Source: Burkholderiales bacterium (GTDB lineage: Bacteria; Pseudomonadota; Gammaproteobacteria; Burkholderiales; Burkholderiaceae_C). Taken from it: DNA of 64,000 nucleotides. Position 1 is the stretch's first letter. Every line of letters starts with the position of its first letter. Shown here piece after piece: positions 9,297 through 18,404 of the stretch. The DNA is taken from assembly GCA_016703325.1 (NCBI GenBank), contig JADJCH010000063.1, forward strand, positions 186,001 to 250,000, read 5' to 3'. Below the pieces are notes generated by a model. It was not told where the DNA came from, ran no database searches, and saw only the letters and a list, made by a program, of their open reading frames with translations. A program made the position numbers and the translations under genes.

Positions 9297-10832
9297 TCAT
9301 CGCACCACCTTCACCGCCTCGCCCGGCCGGGGCTCCCGGGCACCGTTGTAGAGGCCATTGAGCAGGCGCAGCTGGGCCTCGGGCTGGGACGGCAGTGGAG
9401 AGGACCGCGCCAGTTCCGCCCAGCCCCCTCGGGGCAGGGGCACCGTGCGCAGCGACCAGGGCCTGGCGGCACTGCGCTCGGCGACCGACAGCGGCCGGAA
9501 AGACGCTTCCGCCTGCCCCAACCCGCTGGCGGAGCGCTTGAGCGCCTGCGCGTCACGCGCCGCATGCTGGATCAGGTACTGGCGCTGCCCGGGGCCGGTC
9601 ACCAGCGTGAGGCTGACCGACTGTTGCTGGTTCTGCGACACCTGCCGCGTGCCCTCGAAATGCGTGGCCGGCAGGCCGTTGAGGTTGCGCCGCTCGCGGC
9701 GGCCATCGACCGGCTGCACCAGTGTGCGCAGGATCTCCTCATGCGTGGCGCCGGCGGAGGCGGGCAGGCTGCGCAACACCAGCGCCGCGTCGCCTTCCGG
9801 GTTGACCACGCTGATCGACTCGGCGCTGTTGACCACCCGCCACAGGGGCGGCGCGGTGAGTGCGATGCCCAGCTCCTCGTGGAAGAAGTGGCGACCCCGG
9901 GTGACGCCCTGGCTGCGGCTGTCGCCGAAGGTCAGACCATCCACCGCCCGCAGGTAACGCGCCCGACCGTCGTCGCTCCAGTCGGCCTGGGGGTAGGTGG
10001 CAGCAATGCGCCGGATGTCCTCCAGCCGCTGGTCATTGCTGGGGTGGGAGGACAGCCAATGGCTGCCCGACGGCGCCTGCCGTCCTTCGGCCTTGGCCTG
10101 CTCCGCGGCAAAGCGCTCCTGGCCCTTGAGCACACCGATCACCTCAGCCATGTTCTGCGGGTCGTAGCGGTTGCGCACCAGGTACTCGGCGCCCAGGCGG
10201 TCGGCCTGCAACTCCTGCTCGCGGCTGTAGGACGCCACATAGCCCGCCGCCAGACCCTGCGAGGCACGGCCGAACAGGTCCGTCGCTCCGGGGACGCCAA
10301 TGCCCTCCAGCAGCGCGCCGAACACCGTCGCGGCCATCACCCCGATGCCGGCGTTCTGCTGTCGCGTGGCGCGCTGCGCGCCGTGGCGAGCGGTGACGTG
10401 GCCGATCTCGTGGCCGATCACCCCGGCCAGCTCCGCCTCGCTCTCCAGGTAGGCCAGGATGCCGCGGGTGACATAGACATAACCGCCCGGCAGCGCGAAG
10501 GCATTCACCTCCGGGCTGTCCAGCACGGTGAAGGTCCACTTCAACTGCGCGCGGTGCGACTGCGCCGCCAATTTCTGGCCGACCCCATTCACGTAGGCCT
10601 GCACCGCCGAATCCGGATAACGCCCCTGCTCGGCCAGCACCTGTTGATGCGCCTGGCGGCCCACCTCGATTTCGGCGGCCTCGTCCAGGGCGCTGCGCTC
10701 GGTCTCACCCGTCACCGGGTTGACCACCGCCGTGCCGCAGCCGCTCAGCAGTGCGGCGGCCAGCAGCAGGCTCAGGGCCCAAGAGGCCCATCCCAACCCA
10801 CGGGGGACACCATCGCCGGGGTGTCGAGTCAT
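9297..10832 (-). CDS. M48-family metalloprotease lipoprotein (BepA/LoiP-like)
   Basis: 511 aa from the ATG at 10832, preceded by a strong AGGAGGAG ribosome site. A signal peptide with lipobox LLSGC (Cys ~31) indicates lipid anchoring, probably to the outer membrane from the periplasmic side. The zinc motif HEIGHVTARH (HExxH) lies at ~142-151, and the third ligand Glu is in SREQELQADRLG (~206-217). The domain continues with WLSSHPSNDQRLEDI, typical of M48 peptidases. The C-terminal ~200 residues form a separate less conserved domain. Related E. coli enzymes degrade misassembled outer-membrane proteins; that role here is inferred. Confidence 0.92.
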   Translation of the reverse strand: MTRHPGDGVPRGLGWASWALSLLLAAALLSGCGTAVVNPVTGETERSALDEAAEIEVGRQAHQQVLAEQGRYPDSAVQAYVNGVGQKLAAQSHRAQLKWTFTVLDSPEVNAFALPGGYVYVTRGILAYLESEAELAGVIGHEIGHVTARHGAQRATRQQNAGIGVMAATVFGALLEGIGVPGATDLFGRASQGLAAGYVASYSREQELQADRLGAEYLVRNRYDPQNMAEVIGVLKGQERFAAEQAKAEGRQAPSGSHWLSSHPSNDQRLEDIRRIAATYPQADWSDDGRARYLRAVDGLTFGDSRSQGVTRGRHFFHEELGIALTAPPLWRVVNSAESISVVNPEGDAALVLRSLPASAGATHEEILRTLVQPVDGRRERRNLNGLPATHFEGTRQVSQNQQQSVSLTLVTGPGQRQYLIQHAARDAQALKRSASGLGQAEASFRPLSVAERSAARPWSLRTVPLPRGGWAELARSSPLPSQPEAQLRLLNGLYNGAREPRPGEAVKVVR

Positions 10833-11055
10833 CGGCAGTCTCCTCCTCGCAGGCCACACCTTCCGACGGGCGACTCTGTGCGAGCCGAATGATTGTGGCG
10901 CGCCGGCGGACACATCCGCTCACTCTGTGAAGCCCGGCCTCGCGATGCTGCTCCTTCCAGGGCCAGAGCTTGCGGCTGCCCGGCTGACCTGCCGCAAGGG
11001 GGGACGCACGGGTGGGATCAGAATCGATCCATCCGGAGCCCTCAGGAACACCCTC

Positions 11056-11619
11056 ATGCCCCGCCTGACCCCCACCCTCCCCACCACCACCATGGCCGGT
11101 TCCGCCTCCGGGCGCAAAGGACCGAGCCGCCCGCAGCACCCACGACAGCGCTGGCAGGTTGCAGCCCTGGCCGGCATCGCGGCCGCCATGGCCCTGCTGG
11201 CCGGTTGTTCGGCCTGGCAGAACCCGCAGGCCGCCCAGGAGGCCGCCCGCCGCAACGAGCCGCAGGGTTCCGTCCAGGTGGGGTGGCGGGTGTTTCAGAT
11301 GCGTTGTGCCGCCTGCCACGGGCCGGATGCGCGCGGCAGCCAGCGCGGCATCGACCTGCTGCCACGCATGCGCGAGCTGGGCACACGGCAGTTTGTCGGC
11401 CTGGTGCTCAACCGCTACGACTGGACCCGCCCGGCGGACGCCAGCAGCAGCTCCGACGCCCTGGTCGATGACGTGATGGCGCGCCGTCGCGGCAGCCTCG
11501 CCATGCCGGCCTGGGAGGCCGAACCGGAGGTCAATGCCCATGTGCTCGACCTGTACGCCTACCTCTCCGCCCGGGCGGACGGGCGGCTGGGCACCGGACG
11601 GCCGGCCGCCGGCCGCTGA
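11056..11619 (+). CDS. c-type cytochrome lipoprotein
   Basis: 187 aa, small monohaem cytochrome c. A hydrophobic signal at ~34-50 ends in the lipobox LLAGC (Cys51), so the protein should be lipid-anchored. The haem-binding CAACH is at ~84-88 and a candidate distal methionine ligand is in SLAMPAW (~155-161). A 30-residue Pro/Arg-rich stretch precedes the hydrophobic core; a shorter start at the internal ATG (codon 13) is possible. The domain resembles cytochrome_CBB3-type single domains. No oxidase or dehydrogenase genes are adjacent, so its redox partner is unknown. Confidence 0.85.
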   Translation: MPRLTPTLPTTTMAGSASGRKGPSRPQHPRQRWQVAALAGIAAAMALLAGCSAWQNPQAAQEAARRNEPQGSVQVGWRVFQMRCAACHGPDARGSQRGIDLLPRMRELGTRQFVGLVLNRYDWTRPADASSSSDALVDDVMARRRGSLAMPAWEAEPEVNAHVLDLYAYLSARADGRLGTGRPAAGR

Positions 11620-11627
11620 CCCGGCAG

Positions 11628-12004
11628 GTGGATCCGACCTCATCCGTGGCCGCCGGGTTTGCCGGGGCCCTGCTGCAGCGGCTGGGCCGGCAGCTCAGCG
11701 AAGCCTGGCACCCTCGACAACGCGCCCCCCCCCCCCCACTGGCGCTGCGCCTCCGGCGCCCGCCCGGGGCAGCACTGGGTGCGCTGCGCCAACGCCGACG
11801 GCCCGGCAGCCTGCAACTGGCTGCTGCCAGCCGACGAGCCGGGCAGCCGCGGCCAGCGCCCGGCGTCCCCCGGGCCCCGCCGGGCGCCCGCCCCCCCCCG
11901 GGGCCCAGCCCGCACAGGGGCACGTTCCCGTCCTCAGCGCCGCGGCAGTGCGCAAGCTGCACTTCGTGCACCGGGTGGTGACCGACAGCAGCAGATTGAG
12001 ATAA
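11628..12004 (+). pseudogene. Hypothetical ORF broken by two poly-C tracts
   Basis: No single frame is open and convincing, but a continuous protein-like reading appears if one C is removed from each of two tracts. It starts at GTG 11628 and reads MDPTSSVAAGFAGALLQRLGRQ up to the C13 run (11725-11737). It then changes frame to HWRCASG..QHWVRCANA..CNWLLPADEPG up to the C9 run (11891-11899), and changes frame again to VRKLHFVHRVVTDSSRLR and stop TAA at 12002. Repaired length would be about 124 aa. The Cys/Trp/His-rich middle hints at a small zinc-ribbon-like protein, but no family is recognised. Could be sequencing indels, phase variation, or a decayed gene. Confidence 0.4.
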
Positions 12005-12069
12005 GGGTTAACCCTAGTCTCAACTCGGACTCTTGATGAAAAGCAAAACGATCCAGGGTTAACCCTTAT
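11996..12069. promoter_or_regulatory. Paired GGGTTAACCC palindromes, candidate operator
   Basis: Two copies of the self-complementary core GGGTTAACCC lie at 12005-12014 and 12056-12065, exactly 51 bp apart centre to centre (about five helical turns). The 15-bp versions at 12001-12015 and 12055-12069 are perfect reverse complements of each other. The first site is embedded in a 28-bp near-perfect palindrome (11996-12023) with outer arms TTGAGA and TCTCAA. The pair sits 62-135 nt upstream of the small ORF at 12131. The arrangement looks like binding sites for a dimeric regulator on one face of the helix; the cognate protein is not known. Confidence 0.6.
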
Positions 12070-12130
12070 TCTTCATCCCATGCGGTTGAAGGCGGCGATC
12101 CCGTGGCCACCGCAGACCAGGAGAAGCCCC

Positions 12131-12346
12131 ATGTCAGCCACCCTGTCCCATCCGAGCGGCAGCTACCCCCGTCGTGCCTCGGCCAGCACCGGTACCGGCA
12201 TCGGCCAGCGCCTGTGGAACGCCCTGCTGCTGCTGGGCGCCGCCCGCGCCCGCCCCCACCTGGAACAACTCGCCCGTCAGCACCAGAGCAGCAACCCGGA
12301 AATGGCCCGCCAACTGCGGCAGGTGGCGCGCGAAGGGTTGATCTGA
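12131..12346 (+). CDS. Small basic protein of unknown function
   Basis: 71 aa. The ATG has a good ribosome site (AGGAGAAG, 6 nt upstream). The sequence begins with a Ser/Arg/Thr-rich segment, then RLWNALLLLGAARARPHLEQLA, which could form an amphipathic or short hydrophobic helix, and ends in NPEMARQLRQVAREGLI. The size and the amphipathic Arg-rich C-terminus recall small DUF1127-like proteins, but I do not see the defining motif. It lies downstream of the paired palindromes and would be the gene they control. Its stop is 4 nt from the stop of the convergent ABC ATPase gene. Confidence 0.6.
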   Translation: MSATLSHPSGSYPRRASASTGTGIGQRLWNALLLLGAARARPHLEQLARQHQSSNPEMARQLRQVAREGLI

Positions 12347-12350
12347 GCGG

Positions 12351-13415
12351 TCAACCGGCGAGCACCAGCGCACATCCGCGCGGATGCAGCGCCACCCCGC
12401 AGCACCCTCCGGCCGCCGGCACGAATGCGGCCGGCTCCGGGACCACGGCGGTGCAATCGCCCAGGGTTGGCAGGTGCAGGTCCACCTCGTGCTGGTGGCC
12501 CAGGTAGCGCACCGCCAGCACCCCGGCCAGGTCGCCCGGCTCCAGTCGCAGCGCCCAGGGGCGCACGGCCAGCTGCCAGGCGGCTGCCGCATCCGCTGAG
12601 ACCCGCGCAGCAGGCGCCGGCAGCGCCAGGTGCAGCGGACCGCAGGTGACGGCCACCTCGCCCCCTGGCAGGGCCTCGACCTGCGCCGGCAGCAGCATCG
12701 ACTGGCCGATGAAGCCGGCCACGAAGGCGTTGGCCGGCTCGCGCACGATCTGCTGCGGGCTGCCGCGCTGCTCGATGCGGCCGGCGCGCATCAGCACGAT
12801 CTCGTCGGACACCGCGAGCGCCTCCTCCTGGTCGTGCGTCACGTACAGCGCGGTCAGCCCCAGGCGCTGCTGCAGCGCGCGGATCTCGGCGCGCATGCGG
12901 TGGCGCAGCGCGGCATCCAGGTTGGACAGGGGCTCGTCCAACAGAAGCAGCGCCGGTTTCAACACCAGCGCCCGCGCCAGCGCGACACGCTGCTGCTGGC
13001 CGCCGGAGAGCTCCGCCGGCCGGCGGCTGCCCAGCTCGCCCAGGCCGACCAGGCCCAGCGCCTCCTGCACCCGGCTGGCGCGCTCGGGCGCCGGCACCTG
13101 CTCGGCCACCAGGCCGAAGGCGACGTTGTCTGCCACCGTCAAGTGCGGAAAGAGCGCATAGCTCTGGAACACCATGCCGATGTCGCGCTCGTGCGTCGGC
13201 GCACGGGTGATGTCCTGCCCGCCAACGACGATGCGCCCGCTGGTCGGCCGCTCCAGCCCGGCCAGCATGCGCAGCGTGGTGGTCTTGCCGCAACCCGAGG
13301 GGCCCAGCAGCGTCACCATGCGCCCGGCCGGCACGCGCAGGCTGAAGCCGTCCACCGCGGTGAAATCACCGAAGCGCAGCGTGAGGTTGTCGAGGGTCAG
13401 GTCCTGGGCGGGCAT
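12351..13415 (-). CDS. Iron(III)-type ABC transporter ATPase
   Basis: 354 aa, FbpC/PotA-like. The nucleotide-binding domain (~1-235) shows Walker A GPSGCGKTT (~38-46), the Q-loop in VFQSYALFPHLTV, the signature LSGGQQQRVALARAL, Walker B ALLLLDEPLSNLD and the switch His in VTHDQEEAL. A TOBE-type regulatory domain fills ~285-354. It energises import together with the permease (13438-15632) and the binding protein (15787-16902), transcribed in the order binding protein, permease, ATPase. Iron(III) is the best-supported substrate class from the binding protein; phosphonate-type uptake systems use similar ATPases. Confidence 0.9.
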   Translation of the reverse strand: MPAQDLTLDNLTLRFGDFTAVDGFSLRVPAGRMVTLLGPSGCGKTTTLRMLAGLERPTSGRIVVGGQDITRAPTHERDIGMVFQSYALFPHLTVADNVAFGLVAEQVPAPERASRVQEALGLVGLGELGSRRPAELSGGQQQRVALARALVLKPALLLLDEPLSNLDAALRHRMRAEIRALQQRLGLTALYVTHDQEEALAVSDEIVLMRAGRIEQRGSPQQIVREPANAFVAGFIGQSMLLPAQVEALPGGEVAVTCGPLHLALPAPAARVSADAAAAWQLAVRPWALRLEPGDLAGVLAVRYLGHQHEVDLHLPTLGDCTAVVPEPAAFVPAAGGCCGVALHPRGCALVLAG

Positions 13416-13437
13416 GGCGTTCGGGTGGAAGGGGAAC

Positions 13438-15632
13438 TCAGGAAGACAGGGCCTGCGTGCTGCGGCGGATGGCGCGCTCGCCCACCAGCCGCTGGATCAG
13501 CGCGATGGAAAGCCCCATCGCCGCCACCAGCGCCGCGCTGGCGATGATGGCCAGGCCGTACTGGGCGCTTTCGGCGCGTTCGATCACCCAGACCGTCACC
13601 GGCGTGAACTCCGGCGTGGCCAGGAAGACCACCGGCGACAGCGAGGTGGCCGCGCGCACCAGCGACACGACCAGCGCCACCACCAGCGCCGGCTTGAGCA
13701 GCGGCAGCAGCGCGCGCCGCAGCGCGGGCCAGGGCGCGTGGCGCAGCGTTGCGGCGGCCTCTTCCAGCGAGGCGTCCACCTGCGCCAGCGCGGCGCTGCC
13801 GGCGCGCATCGCCACCGGCAGGTCGCGGAAGATGAAGCAGGCGATCAACACGCCCAGGGTACCGGTAAGTTCGATCGGCGGCAGGTTGAAGGCGCCGATG
13901 TAGGCCAGGCCGACCACCGTGCCGGGAATGGCGAAGGTCAGCAACACGGTGAACTCCAGCAGCCGCCGGCCGGCGAAACGCCGCCGCTCGATCAGCCAGG
14001 CCAGCGCCAGCCCGCCCGCGGCGGTGAAGGGCGCCGCCAGCCCCGCCGCCCAGAGCGTGGTGAACAGCGGCTTCCAGGCCGCGCCGGACCACACCAGGCC
14101 GAACTCGCCGTGCTCCAGGCCGAAGGCGTCCGTCAGGTGCTGCAGCGTGGGCGTGTGGTCCAAGCCGACCTGCTTGACGAAGCCGGCGGCCAGCACGGTG
14201 CCGTAGACCGCCACCGTCAGCGCCAGCCAGCCCAGCGTCAGCCCGGTGACGCCACGCGCCAGCCCGGTGGGCAACGCGGTGGTCAGCGCGCCATCGGCCT
14301 TGCCGGCAATGGTGGTGTAGTGAGCACGGGCCAGCCCCACCGTCTGGAGGATGAAGACCGTGGCCGTCATCGCCAGCAGCAGCAGGCCCAACGCGGCGGC
14401 GCGGCCGGCGTCCTGCTGCGCGCCCACCAGCGCGAAGTAGATCTGGGTGGACAGCACCTCGATCTGCCCACCCAGCAGCGCCGGGTTGCCGAAGTCGGCC
14501 ATGCTTTCGACCATGGCCAGCAGGAAGGCATTGGCCAGCCCCGGCGCGCACAGCGGCAGCGTGACGCGGCGGAACACCCTGCCCGGCGGTGCACGCAGCG
14601 TGCCCGCGGCCTGCTCGATCGACGGCGCGATGCCCTGCAGCGTGCCGCGCAACATCAGGAAGGCCACCGGCGTGAAGGCCATCGTCTGCGCCAGCAGCAG
14701 CCCCGGCCAGCCGTAGATCCAGCGCGTCGCGGGGATGGCAAAGGCCCATTCGAGGGCCTGCGTCACCGCGCCGAACCGCCCGAACAGCAGGATGATCGCC
14801 AGGCCGACCACGAAGGGCGGCGTCACCACCGGCAGCACCGCCAGCAGGCCCACCGCCTTCCAGCGGCCCAGCCGGGTACGCTCGGCCGCCAAAGCCAGGC
14901 CGAAGCCCAGCAGGGTGGAGGTGGTTGCAGCGGCCAGCGCCAGCACCAGCGTATTGGCGACCACGCCCAGCGAGGCGCCGGGGCCGGACCACAGCTCCGG
15001 GCTGGCCAGGCGCTGCAGCAGCGCGGCGGGCCGCGGAGCGCGGCCAGTGCCGCCCACCGCCGGCAGAAGGGGCACCCCCCCCCCGCCCAGGCCCCGCGCG
15101 CCGCCAGCGCCGAGGCCAGCAGCAGCAGCGCGCCCAGCACCGTCGCCAGCGCCCCGGCGCCCAGGCCGTGCTGGCGCCAGCCGGCCTCGCGGATCGCGTC
15201 CTGCCAGCCCTGCACCGGCTCCGGCCCGAACCAGCCGCCCAGCAGCGCGCGTGCGCCGGGCAGCAGGCCGCGCGGGCCGATCGTCACGCCCTGCGCCAGC
15301 AGCGCGGTCAGCAGCGCCAGCGTCAGGACGATCAGGCCGATCAGCGCCGCGCGAGTCCAGCAGGAACCGCTTCCGCCCAAACCCCTGGCCGCGAGCCGGC
15401 CGGTCGCCGCCGCCCAGCCCGCCGTCGTCACCAGCAGCAGCGCCACCGGCAGCAGCCAGGGCATCGCGCCCGACAGCGCCAGCAGCAGCGGCTGTGCCCC
15501 TTCGCCCGGCCAGGCAGCCCAGGTGGCGGCGCGCCACCAGCCCGCCTCGGTGGCGTGCCAGGGCAGCAGCAGGCCGGCAGCCAGGCACAGGGCCGGCGCG
15601 GCGGAGATGACGCGCTGTGGGCGCGGGCTCAC
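13438..15632 (-). CDS. Iron(III)-type ABC permease, double domain, frameshifted at a G10 tract
   Basis: FbpB-like fused permease with two sets of about six helices. The N-terminal third reads in one frame from GTG 15632 (SPRPQRVISAAPALCLAAG...) to the C10 run at 15075-15084 (G10 on the coding strand). The remainder reads in the next frame (PELWSGPGASLGVVANTLVLAL... to RRSTQALSS). Two EAA-type cytoplasmic loops are present (EQAAGTLRAPPGRVFRRVTLPL and EEAAATLRHAPWPALRRALLPL). Repaired length is about 731 aa, normal for the family. One G missing or two extra would restore the frame, so a sequencing error, programmed slippage or phase switch are all possible. Confidence 0.82.
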
Positions 15633-15657
15633 GGCCGGCCCAAACGCTGCAATGCAG

Positions 15658-15762
15658 CTCCCTCCCCCTGGCTGGGGGAGGGTCGGGGAGGGAGCCGAGC
15701 CCCCGACCGCCACCGTGCCCTCGGGCTCGACTCCACCCCAGCCCTCCCCTGCCAGGGGAGGG
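15658..15762. repeat. Two GC-rich intercistronic hairpins (CCCTCCCC element)
   Basis: Between the binding-protein stop and the permease start lie two perfect hairpins. CCCTCCCCC at 15660-15668 pairs with GGGGGAGGG at 15674-15682 (9 bp, 5-nt loop), and CCCTCCCC at 15742-15749 pairs with GGGGAGGG at 15755-15762 (8 bp, 5-nt loop). Such elements are common between genes in Burkholderiales. Placed after the binding-protein gene inside the operon, they could stabilise its mRNA or attenuate the permease; that role is inferred. A related copy is at 56853-56950. Confidence 0.7.
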
Positions 15763-15786
15763 AGCCGGAGCGCTCTGGCGAACCGC

Positions 15787-16902
15787 TCACTTCGCCCCGG
15801 CGCGGAACACCTCCGCGTCCCATTTCGTCAGCAGGCGCTTACGCTCGGCGGCGGCACCGTACTTGCCGAAGTCGTAGTTGATCAGCTTGATCTTCTTCAC
15901 GTCCGGCGACTTCGGGTGGATCGCGCCACCCTTGTTGGACGGCATCTGGTAGCTCTCGCCCTTGAGCGCGGTGGCCTGGCCCTCCACCGACAGCGCGAAG
16001 TCGTAGAAGCGCCTGGCCGCGGCCAGGTTGCGTGCGCCGTCGACGATGGACATGGAGCCGATCTCGTAACCCGTGCCCTCGCAGGGCGCCACGTTCACCA
16101 CCGGGAAGCCGCGCTGCGCGTTCATCACACCGTCGTGCAGGAAGGTGATGGCGATGCCGGTCTCGCCGCGCGCGGCCGCCATGCCCGGCGCCGGGCCCTG
16201 CTTGGTGTACTGGTTGATGCTGGGGTGCAGCTTCTTCATGAAGTCGAAGGCTTTGTCCTCACCCCACAGTTGCACCCAGGTCGCCAGGCTGGTGTAGGCC
16301 GTGCCGGAGGAGTTGGGGTTGGCCATCTGGATCTCGCCCTTGTACTCGGGCCTGAGCAGGTCGGCCCAGCAGGCCGGCGGCTTGATCCCCTTCTTCGCCA
16401 GCACCTCCTGGTTGTAGACCAGGCCGATCACGCCCAGGTAAATGCCCACCGTGCGCCCGCCGGCGCGCCGGTGCTGCTCCTGCGCCCAGGGCTGCAGCTG
16501 CGCCAGCATGGGGCTGTCGATCTTCATCGTCAGCTTCTCTTCGGCCGCCTGCAGGTGCGGGTCGCCGGTGCCGCCCCACCAGAGGTCCACCTTCGGGTTG
16601 TCCGCCTCGGCCTTGAGCTGCGCGTAGGCCTCGCCGGTGCCCTTGCGGGTGAAGGCGATCTGCACGCCGGTCTTGCGCTGGAAGTCCGCCGCCATCACCT
16701 GGCACCACTCCTGGTTGGCGGTGCACAGCATGTTGAGCTTGTCCTGGGCGGCGGCGCCTGTTGGCAGCAGGACTCCGGCCAGACCCAGTGCGATCCAGCC
16801 GAACGGGCTGCACCCAGGTTGAACCGGCGAAGACTCACGCAGAGGCACCTGCGCGGCAGTGCCGGTGGATCGGCGCTTCGGGAGGGGGTCGAATGGCTGC
16901 AT
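15787..16902 (-). CDS. Iron(III)-type ABC transporter substrate-binding protein
   Basis: 371 aa periplasmic binding protein of the FbpA-like extracellular family. A long N-terminus with basic residues and a hydrophobic stretch (GWIALGLAGVLLPTGAAAQ, ~35-53) forms the export signal. The mature part starts near DKLNMLCTANQEWCQ and contains FQRKTGVQIAFTRKGTGEAY, DLWWGGTGDPHLQA, YKGEIQMANPNSSGTAY and GEIGSMSIVDG-type elements of this family. First gene of the operon, followed by hairpins, permease and ATPase. Substrate class is inferred from family resemblance (ferric ion or related); no adjacent TonB-dependent receptor or Fur box was seen. Confidence 0.88.
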   Translation of the reverse strand: MQPFDPLPKRRSTGTAAQVPLRESSPVQPGCSPFGWIALGLAGVLLPTGAAAQDKLNMLCTANQEWCQVMAADFQRKTGVQIAFTRKGTGEAYAQLKAEADNPKVDLWWGGTGDPHLQAAEEKLTMKIDSPMLAQLQPWAQEQHRRAGGRTVGIYLGVIGLVYNQEVLAKKGIKPPACWADLLRPEYKGEIQMANPNSSGTAYTSLATWVQLWGEDKAFDFMKKLHPSINQYTKQGPAPGMAAARGETGIAITFLHDGVMNAQRGFPVVNVAPCEGTGYEIGSMSIVDGARNLAAARRFYDFALSVEGQATALKGESYQMPSNKGGAIHPKSPDVKKIKLINYDFGKYGAAAERKRLLTKWDAEVFRAGAK

Positions 16903-17173
16903 GGATCACCCGAGATCAGAGGGAACGGACCGGCCGCTCCGGCACATTGCAGCGGGGCAGCGTGACAAATGTATCGCCGAGGCGAGCAGCTCCCCGGGGC
17001 GGCTGCGGTCCGTCAAGCCCGGTGTGGTGGGCGGGCGACCGTCACGAGCGGAAAACGACATTCGCTGAACATTTCCGGTGTGTACCGCTCTGAGTTGCGA
17101 TAGTGTCAACATATGCGACATCGCTCCTGCAAAGGCCCTGCCTGACCAGGTCGCACGCGCCCCCCCGTGATCC

Positions 17174-18349
17174 ATGGACCGAGCCCCGATCGAACAAGCG
17201 TTGCTCACCCGGGCGGCTGAACTGCCGCCGGGCCTGCGGGACCGCTACGACCAGTTCCATCGCACGCACAACCTGCGTTTCCTGCTGCTGATCAACCTGC
17301 TGGCCCAGGCGGCCTATTTCAGCTACGGGCTGGCCGACGCGCTGGTGGTGCCGGACATCTGGCGGGAATCGCTGTGGGCGCGCAGCCTGTTCATCGCGGC
17401 CACCCTGCCGGTGGTGCTGCTGCTGTTCCGTCGCCCCATCCGCATGGAGGTGCTGGACCAGTTGCTGCCGGGGCTGATCGCGCTGGCCGCGCTGGTCTGG
17501 TTCGAGCTGCTCAACCGCAGCAGCTCAGCGCTGGTGATGACCTACCAGTACGCCTCGCTGATCTTCATCGTGCTGGCCAATCTGGGCGTACGGGTGCACT
17601 TCCGACCGGCGCTGGCCTGGTCGCTGGTGATCACCGCGGTCATCGGCCAGGGCGTGTTCAGGTTGTGCGGAGGCTTCACGGCCCAGACGATGGTGTTTGC
17701 GCTGGTGTACCTGCCGGTGCTGTTCTTCAGCCTGTTCATCAGCTGGACTGCCACCCACCACGGCCGCCGGGCCTTCCTGCGCGGCCTGCTCGGCGAGATG
17801 ACCAGCAGCGAGCTCCAACTGGCCAATGAGCGTCTGCGCTCACTGGCCGACACGGACCCGCTGACCGGCCTGGCGAACCGCCGCCAGTTCGATCAGGAGG
17901 CTGCCCGTGCCTGGGCGCGCTCACAGACATTGGGCCAACCGCTGGCGCTGTTGATGGTGGACATCGACCACTTCAAACTCTTCAACGACCACTATGGCCA
18001 CCCCCGTGGAGATGCCTGCCTGGTGGACATCGCCCGGGAGCTGCAGCGTCAACTGCGCGAGGGCGAGTTCCTGGTCGGTCGCTGGGGTGGGGAGGAGTTT
18101 GCCGTGCTGCTCGGCGCGGCCGACCATGCCAAGGTCGGCGCCGTGGCCCATCGGTTGGTCACGGCCGTGCAGCAGCTGGCGATTCCCCACGAACATCGGC
18201 CGGACGGCCGCGGACGGGTCACGCTCAGCGTGGGCGGCGCCCTGTCCACCGAGGCGGGCGTGCGGCATTTTGATCAATTGATGGCGCTGGGCGATGCCCG
18301 CCTGTACCAGGCCAAACATGCCGGGCGAGACCGCGCCGTGCTGGCCTGA
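17174..18349 (+). CDS. Membrane-bound diguanylate cyclase
   Basis: 391 aa. The N-terminal half (~35-200) has about six hydrophobic helices with short loops; the C-terminal ~180 residues are a GGDEF domain. It shows DPLTGLANRRQFDQEAARA, the Mg-binding Asp in MVDIDHFKLFNDHYGH, and the intact active-site loop GRWGGEEFAVLL, so it should synthesise c-di-GMP from two GTP. An inhibitory-site RxxD five residues before the loop is not obvious. The 5' gap (16903-17173) is shared with the divergent binding-protein gene. It is followed 55 nt later by the dienelactone hydrolase gene. Confidence 0.92.
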   Translation: MDRAPIEQALLTRAAELPPGLRDRYDQFHRTHNLRFLLLINLLAQAAYFSYGLADALVVPDIWRESLWARSLFIAATLPVVLLLFRRPIRMEVLDQLLPGLIALAALVWFELLNRSSSALVMTYQYASLIFIVLANLGVRVHFRPALAWSLVITAVIGQGVFRLCGGFTAQTMVFALVYLPVLFFSLFISWTATHHGRRAFLRGLLGEMTSSELQLANERLRSLADTDPLTGLANRRQFDQEAARAWARSQTLGQPLALLMVDIDHFKLFNDHYGHPRGDACLVDIARELQRQLREGEFLVGRWGGEEFAVLLGAADHAKVGAVAHRLVTAVQQLAIPHEHRPDGRGRVTLSVGGALSTEAGVRHFDQLMALGDARLYQAKHAGRDRAVLA

Positions 18350-18404
18350 GGGTGCAGCCGGCGATCACCAGGGAACGCAGACTTCAACCGAGGAGATGAA
18401 CACG

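Noticed and set aside
12339..12366. Rho-independent terminator between the small ORF and the ABC ATPase
   Set aside because: A 6-bp GGTTGA/TCAACC dyad is present, but there is no T-run on either strand and the stem is short.
13174..16965. Long open plus-strand frame across the iron ABC operon
   Set aside because: It is a shadow of the minus-strand operon, rich in Arg/Gln/Gly repeats and without any motif.
16903..17173. Fur box or iron-responsive operator upstream of the iron-type binding protein
   Set aside because: No 19-bp AT-rich Fur-type palindrome was found in the gap.
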